Origin: Litoditis marina | Lineage: Eukaryota > Nematoda > Chromadorea > Rhabditida > Rhabditidae | DNA length: 64,000 nt | Direction of reading: 5' to 3' | NCBI GenBank assembly: GCA_964036275.1 | Contig: OZ038434.1 | Span: forward strand, 32,902,447-32,966,446 | Part shown: piece by piece, positions 22,614 through 36,327 of the stretch | Position numbering within the stretch: position 1 is the stretch's first letter | Layout: each line of letters starts with the position of its first letter | Notes under the pieces: generated by a model | What the model was told of the DNA's origin: nothing | Databases searched by the model: none | The model's input: only the letters and a program-made list of their open reading frames with translations | Position numbers and translations under genes: made by a program

Positions 22614-25414
22614 CCATTACGTAAACTTGACTGAAGTTACTCGTCTTATCATATCTGGAACCTAGACAACGTAAGTTCTCACCTGGATTAACCACTTGCT
22701 TGATGTATTTCAATAAACAAATCATTGATTTTATGAATGTTAGTTGAACACCTTCTTTCACGCCCAACACAACCATTTTATTCATGACAAGAGTGAAAGT
22801 GGACTTCGAGAAGATGATTTCGTCAACGGACACTTTTTCTCCGTAACTGAAATAATTATTCATGTTTTATTAAAATATGAGGGTCGTATGGAGTATTCGT
22901 GTGGAAAAGAATCCGTTGTGGCGAATTACACAACAAAATTGCTTATTGAGAGTTGAAAATTTTCGATTAGTTTTTCTAGAATACTAAGTTAACGTGACTT
23001 CTCAATTTTCTTCTAGTATATACCAATTTTCTGATCTTATCGGAGCGCTTTAAGTGGTCGTCCGTTAGTTTCTCTGCTGTGTTGAAAGTCCTGATTATAT
23101 CGGTTACAAGCCACCTCGAAGTTTTATACCAGGTAAAAGATTATTTCTCTGACGCGAAAAATCAGCCATCTGACAGTTTAAAGATTGCATTTCAGCTCGT
23201 GAAAACAATTAAGTTGTATAATTTTTAATATCGGACAGTTCTCACCGTTGTCTTGATCTCATTGTGTAGAGCAGAAAGCGTAAAACGCTAGCCAAGTAGG
23301 GATGTCTAAATTCTTGCTCTTCGTCGCCTTCTTGGGGGATAACCACACTCTTGTCTTCCTTGAGACTTTCCAGATAGTTAGAAAAACCGACCAGTAGCGG
23401 GTGTTGCTCCAAAACTAGTTTTCTCCAAAAACGCAAATGGTTGTACAAGCCTTTCTCCAGATCTGAACCACATTTTAGTTATATAAACTAATCGAGACCT
23501 AATATAGTCATAAATATAGCTTTGAAAACAAATTTTGAGGAGTGTGTTCCTGAAAATTAATGGTAAGCAAACTTAACAGTCGGTGTTCTGACTTAACGGT
23601 TAACCTAAACCGTGCTATCGCGCGCAGCGCGGAGCGCTGTGCGAAATTTGTCTTTGGTTCGGCTAATGCGCGCTTTCATTTTTTTAGTTCACCCTCAAAA
23701 AGGCCCAAGCGTGCAAATCAAAACTTTCAATGATTTGTTGATATATGTACCTGTTCGAGGACGATAAACTTCTGTGTAATATTCCTGCCGCCAGTCATCG
23801 GCAAGAAAGTCAAATGTGTGACAGTGCTCAGGTGGTACAAGAAAAACAGTGTGCACGGCACCCTTCACTGAAAACAGACACAGCTAAACTTTATATGTCA
23901 AAGTATGATCAAACTATGCGTTAGTGTTTTCACTACATGTCCTAAAACACAACTATTCGGTCAATTCACGTTGTGCAGTAATTAACCCAATTTTTGAGTA
24001 CGAAATATAAGGTAATTAAATAGTTTATGGTACCATGCTATATAAATGGGGTTTGAAGGGTAACTGAGACGGTAATTAAATGATTGACGTTGTGACTTTG
24101 TGATGAAAAAACTAACGCAGAAAGTGTTTGTCTTCCGGCTCTTCATAGGTTTCCTCTCTCTCGAGAACATTAGAGGCAACCGCGATGTCAGGTCGGTTCA
24201 TGTCGAGAATTGCGTTTTCCTGAAATTAAGAGGTTCTCCATGAAGCGAGTTTCCCGGAACTGTTTACACAACATATAAGAAACGTAACATGAATTTAGAT
24301 GGAAAAGTTCACATTAATATTAAGCAACACAAATAATTTGCTTACAACTGAAATCAGTTACTTTAATCGGGCAATACGTGAAAGTTGTCATATTTTAACT
24401 GTTAAGAGCTCAAGGTAACAACTGCTCTCACCCCTCTCGGTCTCGGAATGGTCAGATCTGGTGGAATCTGATGGCTCTGTGACTTTTTGATCATCTGAAA
24501 ATTACAACTCTCATTTGTATCAATTGCACATGGAAACTGAAGTCTACTGTTCAGTTCAACTTGAATTCACAAACGATTCATCATAAGGTTTTTAGCTGTT
24601 TGAGATTTTGTGTAGCTCTTCCTTCATACATAAAACATTTGACCTTAACCAACAATCCTATCGCGGGTTGATGGAGAACTAATAGATATTTTGTCTTTCG
24701 ATCTAGTCCCTATGATAGTTCTGAAACGCTCTTATTTTCAGAAAAAGAAATACCGAAATTTCATGCATCTCTGACTTGTATGATAACATATCTGTATACT
24801 AATATGCATTGTACTCTATGAGTTTTCCGATATCATAAAAAAAGTCGCGAGCTAACCTGCACCAGTTCTCGCACGTTCATCAACAGTTCTTGATTGACTT
24901 TTGTGGCATTAGCCAGATGCACACCAGCACTAGAAGTCACATCATGTACTACTGGGTTTTGTACAACAGTCTGAAATGGTAAATATAATTCATTTGAGTA
25001 ATTTTTGGGTAATGGTAAGTGTTTAATTGTAACAGATGAAAACGTGGCAAAAACTTGAACATTGTCAGCTCGTAACTGTTATGAGCCCTGAACAAAAAAA
25101 TATATATTCTCCTCCCTCTCGATCTCGGAATGGCTAGATCTAATGGAATCTGATGGCTCTGTGACTTTTTGATGTGGGGGTCAATGATAAGTGTTCTAAT
25201 CATGAAACTATCTCTGTGTACTCAAATACGTAACTCCGGAGAAGATAAAACTGTGTACCTTGTGCGTTAGTGGAACTCCCATTTCACGGAGTTTCTTCAT
25301 AAAATATTCTATTATTTCGAACTCATACTGTGTGCGAGCTTGTGGAATATCTCGGCAATCCAACTTTGCACCGCGCATGTTAACTGATATTTTCTCAGCC
25401 GCATGACGCACAAC
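21743..25414 (-). pseudogene. Gene B, 5' half only, copy 2
   Basis: Exons 1-8 at 25414-25259, 24970-24857, 24494-24432, 24219-24117, 23867-23751, 23462-23246, 22846-22683 and 21873-21743. It is truncated at the same place as copy 1, so the break predates the 17.9-kb duplication. One base differs in exon 7 near 22,817, changing a VDDII to a VDEII reading. No recombinase motifs remain. Confidence 0.7.
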
Positions 25415-27225
25415 CTGGAAAAGTTGAGAATATTCAATTTTGAAGTGTTTGATCTTCTGAACCGTTCTCACAAAAAAGAATCATCTTTCAGTGTCGTTTC
25501 AAATAAAATTTCTACTGCAACTAGAAGTTGTATTGGAAATTTCATGAACTGTTTTCTTATTCAATGCAAAGCTAAATTCTGAACTCTACAAAAAAGCGAA
25601 ACTACACACTATGCTCGAATACTAGTTGTAATAGTGAATCCAAATCGTATATATATACAGAACTTGGAGGTCTGTCTACGATTTTATTGCCAGCTGACAG
25701 TTTTTTGAGCCTAATGTAGAAGTCCGGGCCGGATTATAAAGGACTATACGCCTTACGTGGTATCCCACGGAAATATGTTGAAACGCATCAAAACGAAGTG
25801 AGAGTTTCCACAAGCAGACAGAGCGTATGTGTTTTATTGTACAAACTATCATTGAAATTTAAATAAGTAATGTATCATTGTTAGGATTCCAAAATTGCAA
25901 AAGAGGATTGCGAGGTGGTGGGAGTTTATAAAAAAACACCTGGGAGTTTTAGGTTGTGAAGGGCAGTTATGATTTACATTAGCATAACCTCTACTCCTAC
26001 AACACCTACAAAACTGTATTTTTCATTCAAAGCGTACTGTAGAAGTCTGAGCCAGATTGAAAAGCACTATGCGCCTGAAGTGGTATAAGACGGAAAAGTG
26101 ATAAAATTTCACTATGAGAGAAGGGAAGGAGAGAGAGAGAGATAGAGATAAAGAGAGGGAAGAGGAGTGAGAGAGAGAAAAAAAAAGTTTACAAGCAGAA
26201 ATAAGCATGTGCGTATTGATGTACACTTCGTCAATCGAATTAAACTCAGTTCTATAACATTCCAAAACCCGTGAAGTGTAGTTTGCATTCACCGTGGGAT
26301 TACACGTAAAATTTCAAAACTGGGTTGCGAACGGGCTAGAGTTAACGAAAAAGCACTACGAAGCAGTGATAGATTAAGGATTGCAGCATTACAGTAACCC
26401 AAATCCTGTGGGCTTCTGTTTTGCTCCGTAATAATGTGGTTTTCTGAACTCTCTGTACGTAATGTATGAACTTTCATCTCAAAACAGAATAAATGACTCT
26501 TCTCATTTTTCAAAAATTTCCTACATTGCACATTATAGAGGTACGGTCCCTTTGACGTGTTGGTGTCCATGTTGATTAATTGTGTGGTCATTCAACTATT
26601 CCACCAAAAACTATAGGAGGTCACCCATAACTATTTATTCTTGGAACGAAAAAACAAAAAACAGTGATTTCGATTGAACAAGCAATACTGTCGTTCACAT
26701 GCTCTTTAACCGATACAGGTAGAATCTATCAAATCTACCCAGTTATGTTAACTATGTTTAAAATGGCTGAAAAGCCGCACTGAACTATCGAAGCAGCGGT
26801 TGACCGAGAAAAACATGAAGTATAATGAAAACACTTTTTTGTGCTTGTTGGAAACTCGAACATGGTGAGAAACTTCCGAAACTTATTTGCATGCCTTCCC
26901 AATATCGTTCTATTCTTTCTGTTTAGTATCACAAATGTGAGCTATCTCTACAGTGCGGTGAACCTTTTCGTTCTGTCAATTAACTTTAGCCACAAAGAGT
27001 TGCGAGCAGACACTGCTCGACTGTACAATCATTAATTAACGATCTTAACGAGCCGCTATCATGATACACTGTGGAAAGAGCGTTGTATTGAATAGCTCTA
27101 TCTGAAAATCATTCCCATAGTCGCCTTCTTGCTAGCTTGTTCCATTGAGTTACTATCTTCAAAAACTCAAGTAGTAATGCTGTATGTTCTTTTGCTCTGT
27201 ACTTTTGCTACATCATATAGAATCA

Positions 27226-29500
27226 CCCGTTCCGATTTGTCGACTTTGACTGCCGCACTCCCATTCATTTTGGTCACTTCGTGGGACTCCACGGAAACTT
27301 CCAAAAGCGATCTTCCTACTATAATAACGCATTAGGTCATCGCGATAGATCATAGAAATGAACTAAATTAATAAACCGTGTGCTATTCTTTATTACTTGA
27401 CTCTGACTGCCGAATTCCCACTCATTTTGGTCATTCCGTGGGACTCCACGGAAACTTCCAAAAACGATCTTCCTAGTATAATAACGCATTAGGTCATCGC
27501 GATAGATCATAGAAAAGAATTAAATTAATAAACCGTGTGCTATTCTTCATTACTTGACTCTGACTGCCGAATTACCACTCATTTTGGTCATTTCGTGGGA
27601 CTCCACGGAAACTTGTAAAAGCGATCTTCCTACTATAATAACGCATTAGGTCATCGCGATAGATCGTAGAAATGAATTAAATTAATAAACCGTGTGCTAT
27701 TCTTCATTACTTGACTCTGACTGCCGCACTCCCATTCATTTTGGTCACTTCGTGGGACTCCACGGAAACTTCCAAAAACGATCTTCCTACTATAATAACG
27801 CATTAGGTCATCGCGATAGATCATAGAAATGAACTAAATTAATAAACCGTGTGCTATTCTTTATTACTTGACTCTGACTGCCGAATTCCCACTCATTTTG
27901 GTCATTTCGTGGGACTCCACGGAAACTTCCAAAAACGATCTTCCTAGTATAATAACGCATTAGGTCATCGCGATAGATCATAGAAATGAATTAAATTGAT
28001 AAACCGTGTGCTATTCTTCATTACTTGACTCTGACTGCCGAATTACCACTCATTTTGGTCATTTCGTGGGACTCCACGGAAACTTGTAAAAGCGATCTTC
28101 CTACTATAATAACGCATTAGGTCATCGCGATAGATCGTAGAAATGAATTAAATTAATAAACCGTGTGCTATTCTTCATTACTTGACTCTGACTGCCGCAC
28201 TCCCATTCATTTTGGTCACTTCGTGGGACTCCACGGAAACTTCCAAAAACGATCTTCCTACTATAATAACGCATTAGGTCATCGCGATAGATCATAGAAA
28301 TGAACTAAATTAATAAACCGTGTGCTATTCTTTATTACTTGACTCTGACTGCCGAATTCCCACTCATTTTGGTCATTTCGTGGGACTCCACGGAAACTTC
28401 CAAAAACGATCTTCCTAGTATAATAACGCATTAGGTCATCGCGATAGATCATAGAAATGAATTAAATTAATAAACCGTGTGCTATTCTTCATTACTTGAC
28501 TCTGACTGCCGAATTACCACTCATTTTGGTCATTTCGTGGGACTCCACGGAAACTTGTAAAAGCGATCTTCCTACTATAATAACGCATTAGGTCATCGCG
28601 ATAGATCGTAGAAATGAATTAAATTAATAAACCGTGTGCTATTCTTCATTACTTGACTCTGACTGCCGCACTCCCATTCATTTTGGTCATTTCGTGGGAC
28701 TCCACGGAAACTTCCAAAAACGATCTTCCTACTATAATAACGCATTAGGTCATCGCGATAGATCATAGAAATAAATTAAATTAATAACCGTGTGCTATTC
28801 TTCATTACTTGACTCTGACTGCCGAATTCCCACTCATTTTGGTCATTTCGTGGGACTCCACGGAAACTTCCAAAAACGATCTTCCTAGTATAATAACGCA
28901 TTAGGTCATCGCGATAGATCATAGAAATGAATTAAATTAATAAACCGTGTGCTATTCTTCATTACTTGACTCTGACTGCCGAATTACCACTCATTTTGGT
29001 CATTTCGTGGGACTCCACGGAAACTTGTAAAAGCGATCTTCCTACTATAATAACGCATTGGGTCATCGCGATAGATCATAGAAATGGATTAAATCAATAA
29101 ACCGTGTGCTATTCTTCATTACTTGACTCTGACTGCCGAATTACCACTCATTTTGGTCATTTCGTGGGACTCCACGGAAACTTGTAAAAGCGATCTTCCT
29201 ACTATAATAACGCATTAGGTCATCGCGATAGATCGTAGAAATGAATTAAATTAATAACCGTGTGCTATTCTTCATTACTTGACTCTGACTGCCGAATTCC
29301 CACTCATTTTGGTCATTTCGTGGGACTCCACGGAAACTTCCAAAAACGATCTTCCTACTATAATAACGCATAAGGTCATCGCGATAGATCATAGAAATGG
29401 ATTAAATCAATAAACAGTGTGCTATTCTTCATTACTTGACTCTGACTGCCGCACTCCCATTCATTTTGATCACATCGTGGGACTCCACGGAAACTAAAAA
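27226..29500 (+). repeat. 157-bp satellite array, copy 2
   Basis: Same number and order of unit variants as at 9316-11590, including the same off-size units lacking one base. The array was copied as part of the tandem duplication rather than expanding separately. Confidence 0.95.
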
Positions 29501-29563
29501 CTCAATCTCAAGTTAATGGTGGTTTCGTGAATATATTCAGCAGAAAATCTAATCTTTTTTCAG

Positions 29564-32500
29564 GAACTGCTAGTTCATGTTGGCTCTACATTTGTTCACA
29601 TTCCTTCCTTGTGCAACTTCGTTGTTTTTTGCATCAGGGATTCCGACAGCTGATTTGTTTCCAAAATCTCTTGACAGCCATTTGCTTCTCAATTTGAGAA
29701 CAAATGAGCTTATGGCCGAGCAAGTCGGTTATGCTGCTTTGCTTGAAGAAGAATGTTCGATGGTGAAATTGTGTAAGTGGGGTCACGTAATATTTGTTTT
29801 TCTTAGTCTTGTCTTCGCTGTATATGGCAGGGGAATCGGGTAGTGGTTGGTCCAATTCGTGAATATAAAATTATATCGGAACAAAGACGTGCTTTGTAGC
29901 TTCGTGCCATTTTGTGTTTCTATGTATCATACAGTCCCTAAGTCAAAATTGTTTCAACTCGACTCTGCGACAAACATCGTACCCCTGTTCATCATACAAG
30001 TTGATTATACACTACTCACAGGTGGAGCCATTTTGTGTTTCTATGTATCATACAGTCCCTAAGTCAAAATTGTTTCAACTCGACTCTGCGACAAACATCG
30101 TACCCCTGTTCATCATACAAGTTGATTATACACTACTCACAGGTGGAGAAAAGGGACTGCGTAACTAGAAAGTCGATTCTTAAAGAAATTTTTTCATGAA
30201 AATCAATCGAAAATTTACATCATGCAATGTTTACTGTTGTATTTCACTCTTAGAAGTTATTTGTTTGTTTACATGGTTTTTCCAGTTTACGAGCCGTTTA
30301 TCAATGGATTGGCTCTCAAAAAAGAAGCGGACCGTCTGCGGAGACAGCTTGTGCAAACTGAAAGTTCAGAGCAGTCCAAGGTAATTCAAAAAATGAACAA
30401 TCGTCCAACACTCACAGTTATGCAGATGTTTTAGATATTTTCATTACTAGCGAATACGGTGAATGGTTTTGGTTCATAGTTTGATCTTCTAGTTTGACTC
30501 GACTGGGTTTGTAGTTTGAATTCGTTGTGTTTTGTCAGATTGCGTGAAATATGTAGCATACTGAACTCACGCAACAAAGTAACTAGGATGACTTCCTAGA
30601 AAAGCCATTACATCTGCTACGTCAGATTATTTTTTCATAACTGATACATACGCATAGATCACGTTTTAATTACTCGGAAACTTGAAGTATGTATTCAAAA
30701 TAACTCATTAGTTCAGAACTTTGGAATGTGTAGAGAATCGGTCATGTTCAAACACTGTATTTGTAGATCTTTGACGCTGTTTATGAGAACATATTCACCG
30801 AACATAAAAAGCATATGACCGATGTCTTCACCCGGTATGCCAATGAAACGAAGAAAAGGTCAGTATTTTTGTTTGTAACAGATAGTCAGAAAATAAAAAT
30901 TCACAATTTTGAAGAGAGTAGAACTAGAATAGACTGTACTACCAAAACGTACAACAAGTTTTCGCGTTATAAAGTTCAAGAATACCAAAATGGTCACAGG
31001 AGTTAAATGTAACTGAAAATATACCTTTTTGCTAACGAATTTGACATTTGAATGAACGAACAAAATCGTGTAATTGGGTGCCCGTGTTGAATTCTAACAG
31101 TATTTATATATTCAGAAAATTCTGGTGTATTTGCTAATGTTTTCTTTCAGTCGTCCTGAAGAACATATGTTGGAGTTCATCGGAATAGACACAATAGCAA
31201 TTGGAATCGTATTTTCGATGGCCGGAGCTTTCATTGAAGAAAAGATTACAGAAATGTTCGGCTCGAGCACTGTAAGACCATCAAATTTCCGCATTATTCA
31301 TAGAACAATATGTATCAATTGTGTACAAAAATAGTGATTATTGTAATTAGGTGCCTACCAATTGAAACTATTGTCAGATAATTACAATCAACTATGATTC
31401 AGGATCGCAACGCTCAAATTCGGGAAGAACGACAAATGCAAGAGATTGATGACCGATTCAACAAAACCGCAACAACCTTACTGAGGTAAACAGTCATTTA
31501 TTTACTTAGTCTTTACTTTTCCATCTCTACATTCTTATTAGGTAATATGGATGGCAGTATAATAAGATATCGAATAACTTTGCTCTAATATACACAGATA
31601 TCGAGGTACTTTGCTCTCTTCTATAAGTATCTTTCAACTTGTGACGTATTGATGCAACAAAAGACAGTAGTACGGTTGGTAGATCATTTGTTTCAAATCC
31701 CCGTGGAGTCCACGGAAAACCAAAATGGGTGTAAAATCAGCAGTTAAATGGGATATAGAATAACTCTGTTCTCTTTAATGTATATGTTCATACTCGTGAC
31801 GTATTGAAGCAACAAAAACAATAGTACGGTTGATAGATCATTTTTTTTCAAATCCCCGTGGAGTCCCACGGAAAACCAAGATGAGTGTAAAATTAGCAGT
31901 AAAATGGGATATAGAATAATTGTGTTCTCTTTAATGTGTATGTTGATACTTGTGATGTATTAAACCAACAAAAAACAATAGTACGGTTGGTAGGTCAATT
32001 TTTTCAAATCACCGTGGAGTCCCACGGAAAACCGAAATGGGTGAAAAATTAGCAGTAAAATGGGATATAGAATAATTTTGTTCTCTTCAATGTATATGTT
32101 CATACTCGTGACGTATTGAAGCAACAAAAAACAATAGTACGGTTGGTAGATCATTTGTTTCAAATCACCGTGGAGTCCCACGGAAAACCAAAATGAGTGT
32201 GAAATTAGCAGTAAAATGAGATATAGAATAATTTTGTTTTCTTTTATGTGTACGTTGATACTTGTGATGTATTAAACCAACAAAAAACAATAGTACGGTT
32301 GGTAGGTCAATTTTTTCAAATCACCGTGGAGTCCCACGGAAAACCGAAATGGGTGAAAAATTAGCAGTAAAATGGGATATAGAATAATTTTGTTCTCTTC
32401 AATGTATATGTTCATACTCGTGACGTATTGAAGCAACAAATAACAATAGTACGGTTGGTAGATCATTTGTTTCAAATCACCGTGGAGTCCCACGGAAAAC

Positions 32501-35167
32501 CAAAATGAGTGTGAAATTAGCAGTAAAATGAGATATAGAATAATTTTGTTTTCTTTTATGTGTACGTTGATACTTGTGATGTATTAAACCAACAAAAAAC
32601 AATAGTACGGTTGGTAGGTCAATTTTTTCAAATCACCGTGGAGTCCCACGGAAAACCGAAATGGGTGTGAAATTAGCAGTAAAATGGGATATAGAATAAT
32701 TTTGTTCTCTTTAATGTATATGTCCATACTCGTGCCGTATTGAAGCAACGAAAAACAGTAGTAAGGTTGGTAGATCAATTTTTTCAAATCGCCGTGGAGT
32801 ACCACGGAAAACCGAAATGGGTGAAAAATCAGGCCGTATTTACTTTTTCCATTGTTGTGTACCAAATAGTGCATGAACAACATGCTTGATTGACAGTGAC
32901 AATTATTTTAATTGTTTTTATTACAGTTTTCGCATCGATTCTGTTCTGAGGTCGCTCAGATCATTCATAGAAGAGAAGGTAGAGGAATCCGTAGATGAAC
33001 TGTTTGTGGCGGGAAAAGCGTCGGACCCGTTACTTGTAGACCAGAAGGGCTCTCTTTGGGACCTCATTCGTAACAACTTCGGAAATCGGTTTGAAGGTAA
33101 ACTTTGTAACTTAATCAGAATTGTTGAGCAAGAGTAAAAATTGGTCTGGTCTGAGCTCTTCAACGTAATAGTGAAAGTAGATTTGGTCAAAATGAAAATT
33201 AACAAACACTCTTTGAAAACTTCCATAAATAATAATTCACGACGGTTGTCTATTCGCATATATTATAAGTTATGATTGGTTCACTATTTTGTTCAGATTC
33301 TCTTCTCAACCAATTCCATGCTCACGCACGTTCTGTTATCACAGCCGAAGTGACTACAATGAACAATAAACACCTGTTTGTCAAGGTGAGATTGGTATGA
33401 GATTGCATTGACAGTTTGCATAGGGTAATATCGTTATCAAAATGTATTAGGAGTATAAAACAGAGCAATTACATAGTACTGCTTGCAGCTGAAACCACAC
33501 TGGACTTCATGATTACTAGCTTAATCTATCTAACAATCACAATCAGTTTAAGCTTGCTCAAACGTATACGTTTTTGTAGAACAGTCGATAGTTTTCATGC
33601 TCAAACAAATGAGACCAACATGCGCGTTACTTACCGTCGAAACCCGGAAAAATACAGAAAATACAAAAAGACAAACTAGAATTTGATTGGGGTGAATGAA
33701 TGAAAATATCATAGTCTATATCCATTTTAAATGAAATGAAGAACAATTGTTCAAGATCTATAAATATTTACAGGTGTGTTATCCCACCGTTGACAAAAGT
33801 ACGGTGAGCTCGCTACTCCAAATGGTCCCATCTGGCCAGTTCGATCGCGACCAGAGACATTTCGTGTATCCGAATCTTCCTCATTTTTTCGTAGCAAAAT
33901 GGCTAACAAATAATGTGGCCGATTTGAAAGTCTTTTCAAAGTCTTTTGCTTGTAAAAAACTGGGAAATGTTGACCTATGCCCGGAGTTTTTTGCCCAAGA
34001 AGACAACTGCGCACTCGATATGAAGAAAAGAAAAGGGTGTGTCTACAACTCAGTTGAAGTGGATAAGTCGGTTAGTCATTCATATATCAACAAGTGAAAT
34101 GCGCAAAACGCAAAATAAACGTGAACTATCATTAAAAAGTTGAATGTAATGTATGATATCGGTGAATTCGTTGCAGTAGCGTATTAATCCCAGTTTCTGA
34201 TGTGTAAGAACGCTCAATTCACATATGCTGTCAAAACATGCGCGACGTCTAATTTTATCGTACGAGTACATTGTTTTTCATAATAACAATGTAGACTAAA
34301 ACGTAGTGGTGATGAAATATAGAAACAACTTACTATTCGCATACATGCGAAATGCAAGAGAAGTCATTTATCCTGTTTTGTAGTTTGTGCTGGTGAGAAA
34401 CATGGTCTCGAAGCAAGTAATCGCGACTACCAGTGCACGAGGTCAATTGGAACATCCGTACTTACATCCTGAACCTATCTCCCTACCTGGCCAGGTGTTC
34501 TCGGTTCAACTTCCTTCAGATACGAGTCTGAGAATTGGTCATACGCTGATCAAGAGCAGAATTTCTGTGGTCGATCACATCAGTTTTGCAAGTTATGGAA
34601 ACGTGAGTAAAACTAATTCGGGTTGTAGGGGCATTGTGATGTTTGTTTCAAAAAGTTCTAGCTGTTAGTATCAACCTAAAAATTAAACTTTCCAAGAGTT
34701 TTTCACTCCTTCACCACATATTTCTCTCCGCACTCCCGATCTAACTTTCAGTTTCGAGTACATGAAAATGGAATTAAACTATTCGTTCAGAGCAACGTTG
34801 TACTGTTTAACGGAGTACTGTAGAAACCCACGTGCACATGAAACGGTCGTCTTAGTCAGCTGACCAGTGAACATATTTACAAGGCTATTTCTGTATTAAA
34901 ATCAGTCAGCCAATCGACCTAGTCACCAGGGTACTTCTGTAATATAATCACACAAACACAATGAAATAAACATACTTTCAGGTTCCTAATATGACCGATT
35001 ACGTCGAGAGAAGCGGAAGAATCAGCAATCTCCACTCATCTTTCACTATAGAGACATATACTGTACTATTTTGTGTTGTATTCATTCTTTTCGTTCTACA
35101 GTGCGGAGTCATTTTTGCCGTTTACCGTTACTTCGCTCGGAGAATGGTAAAACGCCTCAATCTCTGA
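29564..35167 (+). CDS. Gene A, copy 2
   Basis: All twelve exons are present at copy 1 positions plus 17,910: CDS 29577-29772, 29935-30021, 30056-30142, 30286-30380, 30767-30858, 31151-31271, 31403-31485, 32927-33096, 33297-33385, 33774-34070, 34384-34602 and 34982-35167. The frame is open throughout and splice sites are intact. Exon 3 encodes TESSEQ where copy 1 has TESLEQ. It has the tandem exon 2 pair and the short tail RRMVKRLNL. The call and its uncertainty are as for copy 1. Confidence 0.75.
31640..32815 (-). repeat. 156-bp intronic satellite, copy 2
   Basis: Eight units with a 312-base dimer pattern in the intron of gene A copy 2, identical in layout to 13730-14905. Confidence 0.92.
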
Positions 35168-35596
35168 GAATGAAATGAGTGCCACAGCTTCATAATCGTG
35201 AAGAAAACATGTTATATAAAAATTGGGTTTTCTGGCTCTTGGAGCAGCCTAAATTTTGTCAATGTGCACGCTTGTATAGTTTCGGTCAACACCACTGAGA
35301 CCAGGCAGCGTGCTACTGGATGTTTTCCAAAAAACTGCAAATCTCTGTCAGCAGTTGTCCAGTGTTGTTTAGTCTACATTGTTATTATGAAAAACAATGT
35401 ACTCGTACGATAAAGTTAGACGTCGCGCATGTTTTGACAGCATATGTGAATTGAGCGTTCTTACACATCAGAAACTGGGATTAATACGCTACTGCAAAGA
35501 ATTCACCGATATCATACATTACATTCAACTTTTAATGATAGTTCACGTTTATTTTGCGTTTTGCGCATTTCACTTGTTGGTATATGAATGACTAAC

Positions 35597-36327
35597 CGAC
35601 TTATCCACTTCAACTGAGTTGTAGACACACCCTTTTCTCTTCTTCATATCGAGTGCGCAGTTGTCTTCTTGGGCAAAAAACTCCGGGCATAGGTCAACAT
35701 TTCCCAGTTTTTTACAAGCAAAAGACTTTGAAAAGACTTTCAAATCGGCCACATTATTTGTTAGCCATTTTGCTACGAAAAAATGAGGAAGATTCGGATA
35801 CACGAAATGTCTCTGGTGGCGATCGAACTGGCCAGATGGGACCATTTGGAGTAGCGAGCTCACCGTACTTTTGTCAACGGTGGGATAACACACCTGTAAA
35901 TATTTATAGATCTTGAACAATTGTTCTTCATTTCATTTAAAATGGATATAGACTATGATATTTTCATTCATTCACCCCAATCAAATTCTAGTTTGTCTTT
36001 TTGTATTTTCTGTATTTTTCCGGGTTTCGACGGTAAGTAACGCGCATGTTGGTCTCATTTGTTTGAGCATGAAAACTATCGACTGTTCTACAAAAACGTA
36101 TACGTTTGAGCAAGCTTAAACTGATTGTGATTGTTAGATAGATTAAGCTAGTAATCATGAAGTCCAGTGTGGTTTCAGCTGCAAGCAGTACTATGTAATT
36201 GCTCTGTTTTATACTCCTAATACATTTTGATAACGATATTACCCTATGCAAACTGTCAATGCAATCTCATACCAATCTCACCTTGACAAACAGGTGTTTA
36301 TTGTTCATTGTAGTCACTTCGGCTGTG
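35597..36327 (-). pseudogene. Inverted gene A fragment, copy 2
   Basis: Exon 9 at 35893-35597 on minus, with part of exon 8 up to the junction at about 36,327. Exon 8 sequence breaks there directly into exon 2 sequence of copy 3, with no filler. Confidence 0.75.

Larger units (their letters stand above)
18491..36327. repeat. Tandem amplicon copy 2
   Basis: Second copy of the 17.91-kb unit in the same order and orientation. It ends about 6-7 bases further into the gene A exon 8 inverted arm than copy 1, then jumps at about 36328 into gene A exon 2 sequence, where copy 3 starts. Confidence 0.9.

Noticed and set aside
581..36327. Palindrome-mediated recombination as cause of the tandem junctions
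   Set aside because: The breakpoints at about 571-581, 18411 and 36327 do not fall within CCGTGG palindromes; one has 79 bases of filler, more like end joining.
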